A stretch of 64,000 nucleotides of DNA from Neckera pumila (GCA_963969595.1 OZ018411.1:30887445-30951444); one strand, 5' to 3'; positions 11,400-22,429 are shown, numbered from the stretch's first letter. Translations and numbers: made by a program. Notes: generated by a model not told the origin, from the sequence alone.

Positions 11400-13735
11400 T
11401 ATCAAGGCTCAATAAGCCACCTTTAGGACCCCTCTCTTGGTGTCCAGAGTCCCCCTAAAAGGTCTATCCTAATGCAACTCTTGCAGCTAAAATTTGCAAT
11501 CAAAACAAGTTGCCTAACAAAAATTGAAAAATAAAATAAGATGATTTGGAGAAAGTTTGAAAAGTTTCATAAGGTCCTCCTTTGGAAACTCCTCTCGGTG
11601 CCGAGAGTCTTGATGGAAGGTCCTCCCCCATGCAACTATTGCATCCAAAGTCTGCAATTAGAACAACCTACTTTGAAAAAAAATTGAAAAATAAAAGAAT
11701 AGGGTTTGGAGAAAGTTTGAAAAGCTCTATAAGGTCCTCTCTTGGAAACCCCTCTCTATGCAAAGAGGCCTCTGAGGTATCCGAACCTTAGCAAAACAAC
11801 TCAATACCTTTGTCCATTTGAAGAACTTCTCATACTTGGTCACCCTAGAAACCTCTCTCGGCCCCAAGAGACCTTGTGGAGGGTTCGAAGTATAGAAATC
11901 TCAAACATTATTATTCCCAAAAATAAATTCAATTGTTTTTTTTTTCATTTTTTTTTTTTTCATATTTAGTCACCTTAGAAACCTGTCTCAGTCTCGAGAC
12001 ACCCTTTGGACTGTTTGAAGCATGGAAGTCTCAAACATTCTTTTTCATAAAAAAAAAAAAAAAAAAATTCTTTTAAATTTTTTATTTTTTATTTTATTTT
12101 TTTCATACTTGGTCAAAAAAAAATTCTTCTAAATTCTTTTAAATTAAATTAAATTATTTTTTTTTCCTCCAAACTTGATCACCCTAGAAACCTGTCTCAG
12201 CCCTAAGACACCCTTTGAACTGTTCAAAGCATGGAAATCTTAAACATTATTTTAAAAAAACAAGTAACTAATTAATTTGTTAACTTTTTTTTTCATACGT
12301 GGTCACCCCTGTCTCGGCCCCAAGAGACCTTTTTTTTATTTTAAAAAAAATGAAAAGTACCATCGCATTAAAAATAAACCAGTGAACAACACTAAGCGGA
12401 GGCTGGCAAACAAAGAGATAAGAGCAGAATAGAAAACAGAAAAAAGGAAAAAAACAAAGAAAGGAATAGGAGGGACCCTTCTAGACTGTTCAAAACATAG
12501 AAATCTCAAACATTATTTTTCAAAAAATAAAATTAAAAAAATATATTCTAATTTTTCTATTTTTTTTCATTTTTATTTTTCCATACTTGGTCACTATAGA
12601 AACCTCTCTTGGCCACGAGAGACCCTTTGGAGTGTTTGAAGCATGAAATTTTCAAAACTTTTTGTTCCAAAAAAAAATTCGTATTTTTTTATTCAATTTT
12701 TTTTTTATACTTGGTCACCTCTGAAAACCTCTCTTGATACCGAGAGATGCTTTGAGATATTTGAAGCATGGAATTTTCAAGACTTTTCTTTCCAAAAAAT
12801 AAATAAATTTTTTTTTCCACCTTTTTTTTTCATACTTGGTCACCCCTAGAATCCTCTCTTGGGCTTTGTTCCAAAATTTGATTTTCAGCTTTCTCATAGG
12901 CACTTAAGCAGGTGAATAATTCATGGCGTCATCCAACGTCCTTGCAGCAATCAAGTTCAAAACAATATCATTGTGGAATTTATGCAGAGTGAATTTGTTT
13001 GCTTTTGTTTGTTTGATTTGTTCTTTGTAAAAGCTATAATACGTGTTGTGGTCTCTAGACACCCGTTGCACCTCTCTAACATAATATTGGATTGTTTTTG
13101 TTCTCGGAATGGGCACAGGTGAGGACCACATCCTCTTGGAGTAATGAAAATGAATTAGCAAAAATTACTACTTCCACTTTTCTATGTGACATTTTAGAGC
13201 TAAGTTCTTTGGATGTTTTGACACTTTGTGATGTAAAGTTGAGCTTATATATAGGATTGTCATGATTATCCTTATGTTTCGTAAATATTGTAATTTTTTT
13301 TTACTCTAGTCTAAAATATTACATGTTTGAAGGAAAAAAATAGGGTGATTTTTTAGAATCAAGGTTTAATAAGATATGTTTCAAACGTTTTTTTTAGCAC
13401 ATATTTACTTGGACCCTTATTAATGGCTCAAAAAAATATGATGTTTATGGTTTTAGTGACATTGTGATGATTGTAAGAAATCTCTACGCCTAATGACAAA
13501 AAAGACTATATACAATATCTAGATAAGAAAAAAAATAGGACTATGAAAATCTTTCTCAAGAAGCTGTGTAAATGGATCCCATTCTTAGACATGAAAATAG
13601 ATGATTGGTGTTTTTTAGAATAACGCACTCCAGAAGGAATGTTTCAGAAATAGTTCTTTTTTTCATACTTGGTCACCCCTAGAAACCTCTCTCAGCCCCA
13701 AAAAACCCTTTCAAATGTTTGAAGCATGGAATTGG
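11400..13735. repeat. Degenerate minisatellite with a palindrome in each unit
   Basis: Units of about 120-160 bp share the order ATACTTGGTCACC, a palindromic block such as CTCTCGGTGCCGAGAG (perfect at about 11593-11608), a phrase like CTTTGGAGTGTTTGAAGCATGG, and a T/A-rich spacer. Copies of the TTGGTCACC phrase occur near 11834, 11962, 12174, 12296, 12583, 12708, 12833 and 13664; more diverged copies lie at 11420, 11580 and 11730. Two interruptions are visible: about 12320-12475 (an unrelated A-rich segment) and about 12860-13640 (containing a short minus-strand frame). The array abuts the decayed coding remains on its right. Confidence 0.75.
12904..13161 (-). CDS. Unrecognised short open frame inside the minisatellite
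   Basis: An open minus-strand frame of about 80 codons includes MWSSPVPIPRTKTIQYYVRE and ends with DDAMNYSPA. The amino-acid mix (charged, aromatic, no low-complexity bias) looks more protein-like than the flanking frames. I recognise no family. The best internal ATG start lies near 13129. It may be an exon or a captured fragment left in the repeat array; it could also be chance. Confidence 0.2.
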   Translation of the reverse strand: MLIHFHYSKRMWSSPVPIPRTKTIQYYVREVQRVSRDHNTYYSFYKEQIKQTKANKFTLHKFHNDIVLNLIAARTLDDAMNYSPA

Positions 13736-14230
13736 AGGCGGGATTGGAACCGAAATATTTGTAGGTTTTAAAGGTATGTGATTGAGACCCATACCTATTG
13801 CCTCCTTGAGTTTTGGATGTTGGATAATCACCACATCAGTCATATGAATATGAACTTAAGCCTCTGAGAAGTTGGACGTTTTCTCCTTAGTTTGAAAGTC
13901 CAAATTTTTTTTAAACTTGTGTACACGCAAACATGCACAATCGTCCTGTGGGTCAAGCAACTGATTCACTGAAAACTTTTTGAAAACCTCCGCAGGTTTG
14001 TATAAGATGGATGCCAAATTTTGATGGTATCGCCATGCAAATCTAATGTCATTGACAAGAGGGATCATATTCTCAAGATTGAAGTTACTCAAGCATGAAA
14101 TGAAAATTTGCTCTAAGTTTACCCAATCCAAGGCACGGCAAGGATAGGTTAATATAATATAACCAGTAGGATTTTTGTCCACACATTTCTGCAAAATTTT
14201 ACGGCCCAGCTTGTCTGTGTCTATATATCT
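13735..14230 (-). pseudogene. Decayed fragment of a repeat-encoded protein with a GLNHIPLKPT motif
   Basis: One minus-strand frame can be read across about 165 codons with a single internal stop (TAA at 13856-13858). Visible stretches are KILQKCVDKNPTGYIILTYP, then NDIRFAWRYHQNLASILYKP, a Cys pair in DDCACLRVHKF, and beyond the stop IIQHPKLKEAIGMGLNHIPL followed by KPTNI. The last part resembles the short block (a helix, then GLNF-P-P) that precedes the reverse transcriptase in Penelope-like elements; this is my inference, not a match I could test. The frame runs directly into minisatellite DNA, so any reverse transcriptase part is missing. Its start lies only about 55 bp after the end of the upstream decayed frame, as expected for two reading frames of one element. 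Confidence 0.4.
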
Positions 14231-15063
14231 TCAAATCTTTGTAGAACAGTAACCCATATATGCAACAGTATGTAAGTTGCACAGTCTATTCATCATCAAA
14301 ACTTAACATACGACCATGGACTGGAGACGTTGCTATCTCCTGAATGATCGATGAAGTATTGCTCAATGTTGGACTGGCACTTGAGGAAGCTCCCAGGTCA
14401 ATGGCATTAGAATTTTGAAAAACTGGGAACTTGTCATTCCACGGCGTAGTTGTGAAGTATTGGAATGCCGTGTTCTGAGCTGGAGATGTGTATCGTCGAT
14501 GAAGGTTGTTATTACCTTGTCTAGTCCCCTACCCTCTTCCACGGGACTGTGTCCCCCGTCCATGACTGTAGCCGCCGCCTGTAGCTTGGCAATTGGAAGT
14601 CGGGGGGGTATTCAAGTTGATTTTTTGCCGCTTGGACGGTGGAGCGTTGCTTGGCATCCCGGGGTTTGCAACCAAAAAAGCGTCCGGTTTTAACATGCGT
14701 TCAATTTGTCTGGGCCCTGGTATGTCGGGTAGCTTTGCTAATATCTTGCCGGAAGGATTTGCGGCAAACTGGATGGTGCCAATGCACATCCAAGTGCGCA
14801 TTTGAGCAAAGGCAATTTGGCATCTTACTGCTGTTCGACCCGCTCCCACTACTAGAAACATCGTGACCGAAAGAACTAAAATTCAACTAAGAACTGTTGT
14901 TTTTTCAGTCATTTACGAGGCGTTGTTTAGGACAAAATAGAACTAAAAACTGTTGTTTTTTTCTGTTGTTTTGGACAAAGATAATATAATTTTTAAATTA
15001 AATAATTTTTAGTTTTTAATTTTAATTTTTTAATTTTAAAAAAATAAATTAAAAATAAATTTT

Positions 15064-15250
15064 TTTTTGCTGCTCGGAGAATCCGGGCAGCAGGGGCAGC
15101 CCCTGCCATGTGGCAGTCCGCCATGCAGGCAGCCCTGCCACGTGGCAGTCCACCATTCGGGTAGCCCCTACCATGTGGGCAGGCCTCCGTGCGGGCTACC
15201 GCCTCCATGAAGGTTTGAACCTTGGACCTCATGGAGGAGGTCCAAGGTTC
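15064..15250. repeat. GC-rich palindromic block and 14 bp hairpin inside the CACTA element
   Basis: A tandem GC-rich unit of about 40 bp repeats the theme CTGCC-A-TGTGGCAGTCC and includes the perfect palindrome TGCCACGTGGCA with a central G-box core CACGTG. It is followed by a perfect 14 bp inverted repeat, GAACCTTGGACCTC (15217-15230) against its complement (15237-15250), with a 6 bp loop. Composition differs strongly from the AT-rich element around it, suggesting a captured or nested sequence. The GGTTCAAACC string on the minus strand resembles a tRNA B box, but no A box was found. Confidence 0.55.
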
Positions 15251-15345
15251 TAACCATTACAACATGCATTAGATCAAGTGTATACATTAGGTTTAAAAAT
15301 TTATATATTTGTTTTTTGCACTTGTGAAATCATTTGCTTTGTCAA

Positions 15346-15700
15346 ATCAGCAGACTTTGGAGGCCATTTAGACATAGTAAATCAACTTTTTTCAAAAAAC
15401 TTTGAACTAAGAAAAGTTAGAGAATGAAGTTAACTCTCATTCCCAAAAATCCGTTTTCAATTTGGAGTCTCCAATCAAAAGTTATGGGCAAAATTCAGAG
15501 AGGATGTTTGAAAATGTAAAAAAAAAATGTCCCTTCCAACCCCTCTCTGAACTTTGCTCATAACTTTTGATTGGAGGCTTGAAATCGCAAACGGATTTTT
15601 GGGAATGAGATTTACCTTCATTCTCTAACTTTTCTTAGTTCAAAGTTTTTTGAAAAAAGTTGTTTTACTATGTCTAAAAGGCCTCCAAAGTCTGCTGACT
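15346..15700. repeat. Large inverted repeat with ~160 bp arms
   Basis: The arm at 15346-15503 and the arm at 15542-15700 are reverse complements at roughly 95% by eye, separated by a 38 bp A-rich loop. The outer ends carry CAGCAGACTTTGGAGGCC and its complement, the inner ends TTCAGAGAGG and its complement. Transcription would give a long hairpin, a suitable substrate for dicer-type processing. It may also be a foldback element nested in the CACTA transposon. Confidence 0.85.
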
Positions 15701-16020
15701 TCAAAAAACACAGAATTGTCAATAATTAAAAAAATCTAGATTGAATATATAATTCCATTAGATCTGATTTTCAACAATCTTGTTGAATTAAAGTATTTGT
15801 AAAGACTTCCATTACATCTTTCGAACTACATCAACAAAAGTATAGAGAAAAAATTTCAATGCCATTGAATTTAGCTAATTGTTATAGTTGCCCGGATTTA
15901 CTAGTTTATTTTTAAAATGACTTTTTTGAACATAGATTTTTAATCAGAACTTTATATAAATTTTTTTGAAATGTTTTAGGCATTAAGCTAATACTGAAAT
16001 AGACTTTGGATAAAAAATTT

Positions 16021-16465
16021 ATAAGATTCTAAAAGATTCCATAAGATTTCAAAATTCTTAGAAATTTCCTTAAGAGTCTTAATAGATTCCACTGGACTCC
16101 ACTAGATTCCACTGGATTCCACTAGATTCTATTGGATTCCACTAGATTCCAGAAGATTCCATTGAATTCTATTAGATTTCATTAGATTCCACTAGATTCT
16201 ATTAGATTCTACTACATTCTATTAGAGTCCACTAGATTCTATTAGATTCTACTTGATTCCATTAGATTCCACTAGATTTCACTAGATTCCAAAAGATTCC
16301 AAAAGATTCCAAAAGATTCCATAAGATTCCATTAGATTCCATTAGATTCCAAAAGATTCCAAAAGATTCCAAAAGATTCCACAAGATTCCAAAACATTCC
16401 AAAGAATTCCAAAGAATTCCAAAAACATTTCAAAAAGATTTCAAAAAGATTCTAAAGAGATTCTT
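16021..16465. repeat. Decamer tandem array (AGATTCCACT / AGATTCCAAA)
   Basis: About forty imperfect copies of a 10 bp unit built on AGATTCC followed by ACT, ATT or AAA fill this stretch of the CACTA element. The variants are grouped in blocks (ACT types first, AAA types later), as expected from local slippage or unequal exchange. Confidence 0.9.
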
Positions 16466-17749
16466 GATTCTTTAAAATTCTGTTGATTTGGTCGTGATTT
16501 TTCATTGTACTACTCAAATTAACAAAACGGTTAACACAATTCTGTTGATCTCCACAGAAAGTTCAAAAATTAACAGAAATGGTCATTCTACTACCCCAAA
16601 CAACAGAAATCTGTTGTTCTTCTGTTGATTTGGTCATGACTTTCTAGTAGTGTCCTTGCATCCAAATTAGGAATGCAATAAATTTTGCTTTTAGAGTAGG
16701 AAAGCTGTCATCTGGAAATAACTTTTCCAGATGGTTGATCATGTACCATGGGGCATGATCCCACCAAATAAAAGACCCGTTGCATCCATTATTTGACTTT
16801 GGATGACAAACACAACGTAGATATGGTTGGTGAACATTCCACATTTCTTGTGGATGCTTCTCTCGCCAATCATTGGCTGCGGGTACTTCTAATTTTATAT
16901 GCATTTTCACAATAGTGATTGGTCACTTACTGTGATCATACCCGTATAACGCAAATGCGTTCAAAAGGTTCTGGCCATTAGAAATGAGTTTGTGGCCGTG
17001 CAAGGCGGCATCTTTGCACTCATCAACATCTGACTTATTGAGATCTCCCCATATACGCCAAGTAGACGTTAGAATGGGTGCTAAAGAGTTTACATTGCTT
17101 GTGGCCCAGACCCTATGGTCTTTGGCCAGCATCTGGTCCTCGATGGTCATGGGTGGTACAAATGGAACAGCTAAATGACGTCCTAACGCAACCAGGGTTT
17201 CCTGCTCTTTCTTGATCTGTGTGGACACGATTGATTCTTGAAAGTCCTCCAATGCTGCCTTGTGGGCATCGTCTATCACAAGATTAACAAGATACGGATG
17301 ATTGAACGTACCCGATTGTGGTATTGCTAGTTGTGACATCGATTCGCAATCCTCAGCCTGGTTATTTGCGTGTCGTATTGCAACTTCCACGACAGTGGTG
17401 TTCTTCTTAGCTTTAGCAAGTTTACTTTCATCGTAAGTAGAATCTGCTGCATTGAAGCTCGCAGTTCATTTAACCTCTCCAGTGCCTTCAGCAAGTCAAT
17501 ATTGGCTACCTCAAAAACACGTGACCATTGTGCAAGGTCAAATACTGTAAGTAGCAAGATTGGCTCACCCTCCTCTTCTTCCGAGTTGATAGCTTCCAGG
17601 TCTGTGTCCTAGACGAGCTTGTGAATTTCCGATGGATTAATTGCTGCAAGCATGGCCTGGATTCCTGGTATTGGAGGTGGCAACGGGTCCTTGTAGCCCA
17701 AAGTAATCAAATCTAGGTGCCATTCTAGTCCCAATCTTTGAGCCTAAGA

Positions 17750-19180
17750 GAACAGTAATTCACCATTATAGAATAAAAACAATTGATAGGAAATCAATAG
17801 AATAATGCTGGAGTCTCACCAACTCTAGATGGATCGATTGTAAAAAAAGCTTGTTTTGGAACATCCCTTTTCAAGGCATCATTCTATTCTTTGCCAAGCA
17901 TATTGTTTCCTATTAGAAGCCTCTATTTTTTATCCTTGAAATAGATAAATAAAGTCCCATTTTTCTTATTGTGCATTCTTTTGCAGATCCTCCATTGTGT
18001 ATAACTCACTCATAGAGAATATTTTTTTCAAAATACATAGCCTCTATTTTATTTCCCTGAGACTAATTGGAATAACAAGGAGCTAGCTAGGAAAAGACTT
18101 TTTATACAAAAGAATGCAAGTCCATCACTATAGCTTTTCTAAAAAATGCAGTGTATTTTATTTTGAAGCAAGAATACATGTTTGGACTAAGTTAGCTCAT
18201 CGAACATCTACAGTTTTGCATATGCACATATTTACATAAAGAATAGAGTAAGTAGTTTGCTAAAATGAATCATAAAAATAGCTCCACGAAGTTGCAGCCC
18301 TCACTTGTGCCCATTCCAAAAATCCAACAATCCAATGTTTAGTTAGTGAGGTGCATCAAGTGTCTACAGATTGCAACGTGTGTTATAGCTTTCACATGGG
18401 GCAAATCTTTAATCAAACAACATAGCTAAAATTACAAATCATATTATTAGCAAAAGTTTTCCCATTGAATCTAGTTGCCACTAGTGCGTTGTGACGCAGC
18501 CATGTTTGCTTTCTCTTGCCGAAGGACTCCACAGACCAAGTTTTAGAACAGGGTCTCAAAACACAGTACGCAAAAGGCTACAGTAACAGTCCAGCTCTCA
18601 CGGCATTCTAAAAAAGACCAGACCAAACCAAACTACTTGATTCTCTAGGTGAGCAGTATTTCATAGCCACCAAGCTAAATTACTGTTACCACTTCACTAG
18701 AACTAGCAAAGAACAGTGATTAACTAGCTTCTTCCTAATACATGGGTTTAAGAAGCTGAACCATCCCTTAAATTGTGGTGATATGGTGACCAGAGCGGCA
18801 GAGCCTGTAACCTCCTCTGTGCAACCTTGTCGTCAAGATTAAATTGAGCATTTCAGGCATCAAGGGCCAAGATCTATCCGTATTTATTATGTTCCATTCT
18901 CTTCATTTTGAGATGTTTGCACCAAATACTTAATGAGGCTTTCAGTATTGGTCAGTTTTAAGATTGGTGGCTAGTTTACTTAATATGCAATCTATGACAC
19001 CCCAGGGTTATCAAATCTTTATAGATTTGCCCTTTATGTTTGAACGTTCTACCAGCATATATATAACAACTCAGATACAAAATTGGAAATCAAAAGCTTT
19101 TATTTATAATTGTCTGTAAATTTGCATTGTCACTATATTATTGAAGCATAATATGTGACCTATTTTAAGTCAAGAATCTG
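17750..19180. other. Intergenic DNA, no gene seen
   Basis: About 80 bp on the minus strand near 17820-17883 (IDPSRV-like) may be a further decayed exon of the neighbouring pseudogene. The rest shows no recognised protein, RNA or repeat boundary. Confidence 0.4.
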
Positions 19181-19181
19181 A

Positions 19182-20640
19182 CACTAGGCAACGAAAGCAA
19201 GAAAAAAAAAAAAAAAAAAAAATCTCTCCCAAATATCATTTTCGGCCAAATTTTTTTTTTTTAAAATGACGTGGCACTCTCTCGACCACGTCAGCTCAGT
19301 AGCTTTCCTGCGTTCCACAACGTGAGAATGTTGCAAGAACGCAAGATAACTCGCGGGCTCTTAAAGGCCTCAAATCTCTTCTAATGGATATTCATTCCCT
19401 CAAAATCTGCTTGATGTCTTTATTTGGTCCTCCTTGTTCAAATATGTTGTCAACTGCATGTATTAGCTATTATATTAGATAAAATACTTGAAAATTCTAT
19501 TTTAACACTTCATGGTCATAGGAAAGCAACAACCACGGTGACTAGCCTATCTTTTAAGTGTTAACATTGTGCGTATTTTTTAACAATAATCCCTAACCAT
19601 CTGAAAGAAGAATGTTTTGGTTTAGAATTGTGATAGTCTTATTTTTATGCATGCATAACAGCACAATGGCTTTCAATGTGAACAGTTGCAAATTTCCACA
19701 ATAATAGGTATAATTGAGATTTTTTGTACTACGTCTTCAAAATCCTAACCCAAATTTCTCCATAGTAGCATAGTTGCATAATTATATACTTTTGTGGTCA
19801 TAGGTCCCTTACTACCAAAGATTTGAAAAAAGTGGATGCGAGTCTTCATCTTTTCCTATTTTTGTAAGATTCTATACTTACTATTCTAATTTGTCCTCCT
19901 TTTTGTTGTTCATTTTTTTCCCAAGTTTTCCTAAATTTTTTTCTTTACCCCATTTCCCTTTCTTTCTTCATCCATTATTTTCATCCATTTCCATTTTTAA
20001 TTTATCTACCTTCATCTCTTTTTTAGATGTTTTCATCCAAATTTTCATATACTTTCATCCTTAGTCTTCCATTTTTTATTCATCTACTTTCATCGATTTT
20101 TCAGATATTTTCATCCATTTTTCATGTATTTTCATCCTCTTCCACTTTTTTTTCATCCAAATTTACATCCTATTGATTAACTATTTTCATCTATATTTTC
20201 ATCTACTTTCATCTATTTTTGAATTTTTTCATCCACTTTTTTATTTACTTTCATCCACATTTTCATCCTCCTTCACTCTTTTTTCCATCCAAAATTTTCA
20301 TCTAGTTCTTAATGTACTTTAATCTATATTTTCATCCAAATTTTTATTTACTTTCATCCTTATTTCCTTTCCATTTTCATTAAACTTTTCATTATCTCGT
20401 CCAAAAGCTATGCTCCCTGCTCACCAATTCCTGTTCCCTGCTCGCCGCTCGCTGCTCGCCGCTCGCCGCTTGCCGCTCCAAGCTCACGTGCTAGCAATGC
20501 TCGATTAAATCGTTCCAGACTGCAAGAACGCAGTTGCAACAGCTGGATGATGTGGCATAGTCACTGCCACATCATTTTTGCCATGTCATTTTTTATTTTT
20601 TAATAACTTTTTAGAAAACCCGTACTGGTGTTTACAAAAT
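19182..20640. repeat. Foldback-like dispersed repeat with a TTTCATCC core array
   Basis: The left part (about 19255-19400) contains AAAATGACGTGGCA, CCACGTCAGCT and CTGCGTTCC. The right part (20515-20610) contains the same words in reverse complement (TGCCACATCATT..GCCATGTCATTTT, GCAAGAACGCAG), so the unit has imperfect inverted ends. Between them lies a TTTTCATCC array (about 19960-20400) and a GC-rich CTCGCCGCTCGC tract (20440-20490), both shared with 6.8 kb and 9.0-9.4 kb. The 19320-19400 part matches the subterminal region of the CACTA end at 3105. A CACTAGG at 19182 and a CTGGTG at 20625-20630 could be degraded termini, but the flanking triplets do not match. Confidence 0.45.
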
Positions 20641-22396
20641 TGGGCTAGATTGGATAACAGGCCTAAAACATGCCCTCCAATGCCCCAGAATGTCATCTAA
20701 TGTCTAAGTCTAAATCAAATTTCATCTCAATTTCAATAAAATTGGTTTAAGATTCAAGTTGAAACATCATCTAATAAAAAAATTTCTTCCAAACAGCTTG
20801 AGTGAAGCTAGTCTATTATATAATATAGTTGAAATTTGGACATGTTGGTGATCACCAAAATAAGTCTATTTAAAATTAGAAATGTAATAGTTTTATTTAC
20901 TTGGCTTACTTAAATGAAGTTCAATTTTCACGGTTTGGACTATTGAAATTGAAATTGAAAGTGGCTATATCATTATTTGATTATGATTGCTCTAATAGTT
21001 CCCATTTATTGACTTTTTTTGGTTTGAAATTGGTTTTAAAATTGATATTTCAAAGGCTTGGAAATAAAAGTTTAAAGGCTTGATCGAAAAGTCAAAATTG
21101 AAAGTGAAAAAGTTGCTATTTGTAACAATTATCATTCCATTACCACTTTATCTTGATTTTTATAGTTGTCATTCTTTCTTGCTTTTAATTAGATTGTTTT
21201 AGATTTTGAATTGAATTCAATTGAACTTTTTAAGCATTGAAAAGTTAAAATTTGAAGTGCAAAAGCTATTACTCTATTATAGGCACTTACATTATTTCCT
21301 CAAAAACACCATCTAACCTTGCTCAATATAGAACACTAGCTACACCTACTAAAAAAATAAAAGCCCTTGGTCTCACAAAAAAATTGTATACAAATACAAT
21401 TTTCAATTATAGAAATGGATATAAATATAAACATGAGTGCAAATATTATAACCCCATGGTCTTTGTTAAAATAAAGATTTAAGAAAATTTTATATTGAAA
21501 GTCTAGAAATTCCAAACATGGGAGATTCCAAATATGAGATCAGTTTAGCAAAGTTTAGCCACAAGCTAAAATTTGATAGGTGGACCCCTCTGAATATATT
21601 GTTCTAAAATATCCAACTCTAGTGGCATTTAAATACACACTAGATACAAAGTCCTAACTCTCCAAGTTCCAATTCATTGCCAAAGAAGGTGAGTGAATAA
21701 TTTCAAAAGTAGAATTTGGAACTTTATAGCATAAATACCCAAGTTCCAATTGTTAATCCTAGCTTATCTTATATATAATATTATATAGCAATTGAGAACC
21801 TCCAAAATGGCAGGGTTAAAAATCAAAAATTTGTTTTTGGCACTTATAGCATAAAATCTACATTGAACAAAGTTGGGCAAAATTTCATCCCATTAGGATG
21901 CTTTATCTGGTGTTTTTATCTTCATTTTATATTCAAAAAAATTGTTCAGACTTGAAACCAAGTTAAATTTCTATTTTTGTTGAATCCAATTGGGCCTTTG
22001 AGCCCCACAACCTTAGCACCAAAAGTCTCAAAAAGTATTGCTATGCAAGTGATTTGGAGTGATGGAGGACTTAGAACTTGGGATGTATTATAAAGCCCCT
22101 TAGAGTTCCGACTTTCAATTCTCCACCAGTCAAATTTTGAGAATTCAGTGGGACTTGGTTTTTGAGATATAGTGTAAACCCTTAGTTGATTTTGGTTATT
22201 GAGATGCTTACCATTGCATTTTCCTTATATGCTCATGGAATTGTAATGGTTGCCATTCTTTATAAATTTTTATTCAAACATTGATTATTCAAGACTTAAA
22301 GTTGAAGTGAAATGAACTTTTTTAGGCTTCAAAAGTTGAAATTAGAAAAAGTGAAGTTTTTATTTCATTACTTAACTATACTTGCTTTGACATTTA
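20641..22396. other. AT-rich intergenic DNA
   Basis: Low-GC DNA with scattered short frames and no recognised domain or terminal repeat. Phrases such as AAAGTTGAAATTAGAAGTG recur loosely here and after 28345, on the two sides of the next transposon, as expected if that element split one older repeat. Confidence 0.4.
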
Positions 22397-22429
22397 CACT
22401 ACAACAAAAATGATGTTTTATGACTGCAA

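Larger units (their letters stand above)
14847..16652. mobile_element. Non-autonomous CACTA transposon inserted in a coding frame, 1806 bp
   Basis: The left end CACTACTAGAAA and the right end TTTCTAGTAGTG are perfect inverted 12-mers. The flanking triplets are both TCC (14844-14846 and 16653-16655), the 3 bp duplication typical of CACTA (En/Spm) elements. The minus-strand host frame reads ...IWMQG up to the insertion and G-AGRTAV after it. The duplicated TCC is the GGA glycine codon on the coding strand, and both sides are in the same frame, so loss of the element plus one triplet restores continuity. Inside are a GC-rich palindromic block, a 160 bp inverted repeat and a decamer array, but no transposase. 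Subterminal TGTTGTT/AACAGAA phrases occur near both ends. Confidence 0.93.
14286..17743 (-). pseudogene. Decayed unrecognised gene interrupted by a CACTA transposon
   Basis: A minus-strand coding region can be followed from a splice-acceptor-like CTTAG at 17744-17748 to a TAG at 14286-14288. It has a stop at 17609-17611, a frameshift near 17450, a TGA at 16923-16925 and a TAG at 14529-14531. The CACTA element at 14847-16652 splits it. Recognisable parts: a proline-rich start (GYKDPLPPPIPGIQ), an acidic/helical region, then CVCHPKSNNGCNGSFIWWD, whose spaced Cys and aromatic end recall a GRF-type zinc finger, and a C-terminal tail with RGRG repeats and Ser/Thr-rich sequence. Basic RG tails and small zinc fingers are typical of nucleic-acid-binding proteins encoded upstream of a polymerase in retroelements. 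I cannot name the family. Confidence 0.5.

Noticed and set aside
15211..15255. tRNA or SINE promoter (GGTTCAAACC B-box-like word)
   Set aside because: No A box at the right distance and no cloverleaf; the word is part of a perfect inverted repeat.
16021..16465. Decamer array as a CRISPR array
   Set aside because: The unit is 10 bp with no spacers; it is a simple tandem repeat in a plant transposon.
17744..17819. 76 bp intron in the minus-strand pseudogene
   Set aside because: GT and AG are present, but the reading phase does not join across it, so I did not annotate it as an intron.
19182..20630. Complete CACTA element with CACTAGG and CTGGTG ends
   Set aside because: The termini are poor matches to each other and the outer triplets TGA and TTT differ; kept only as a foldback-like repeat.
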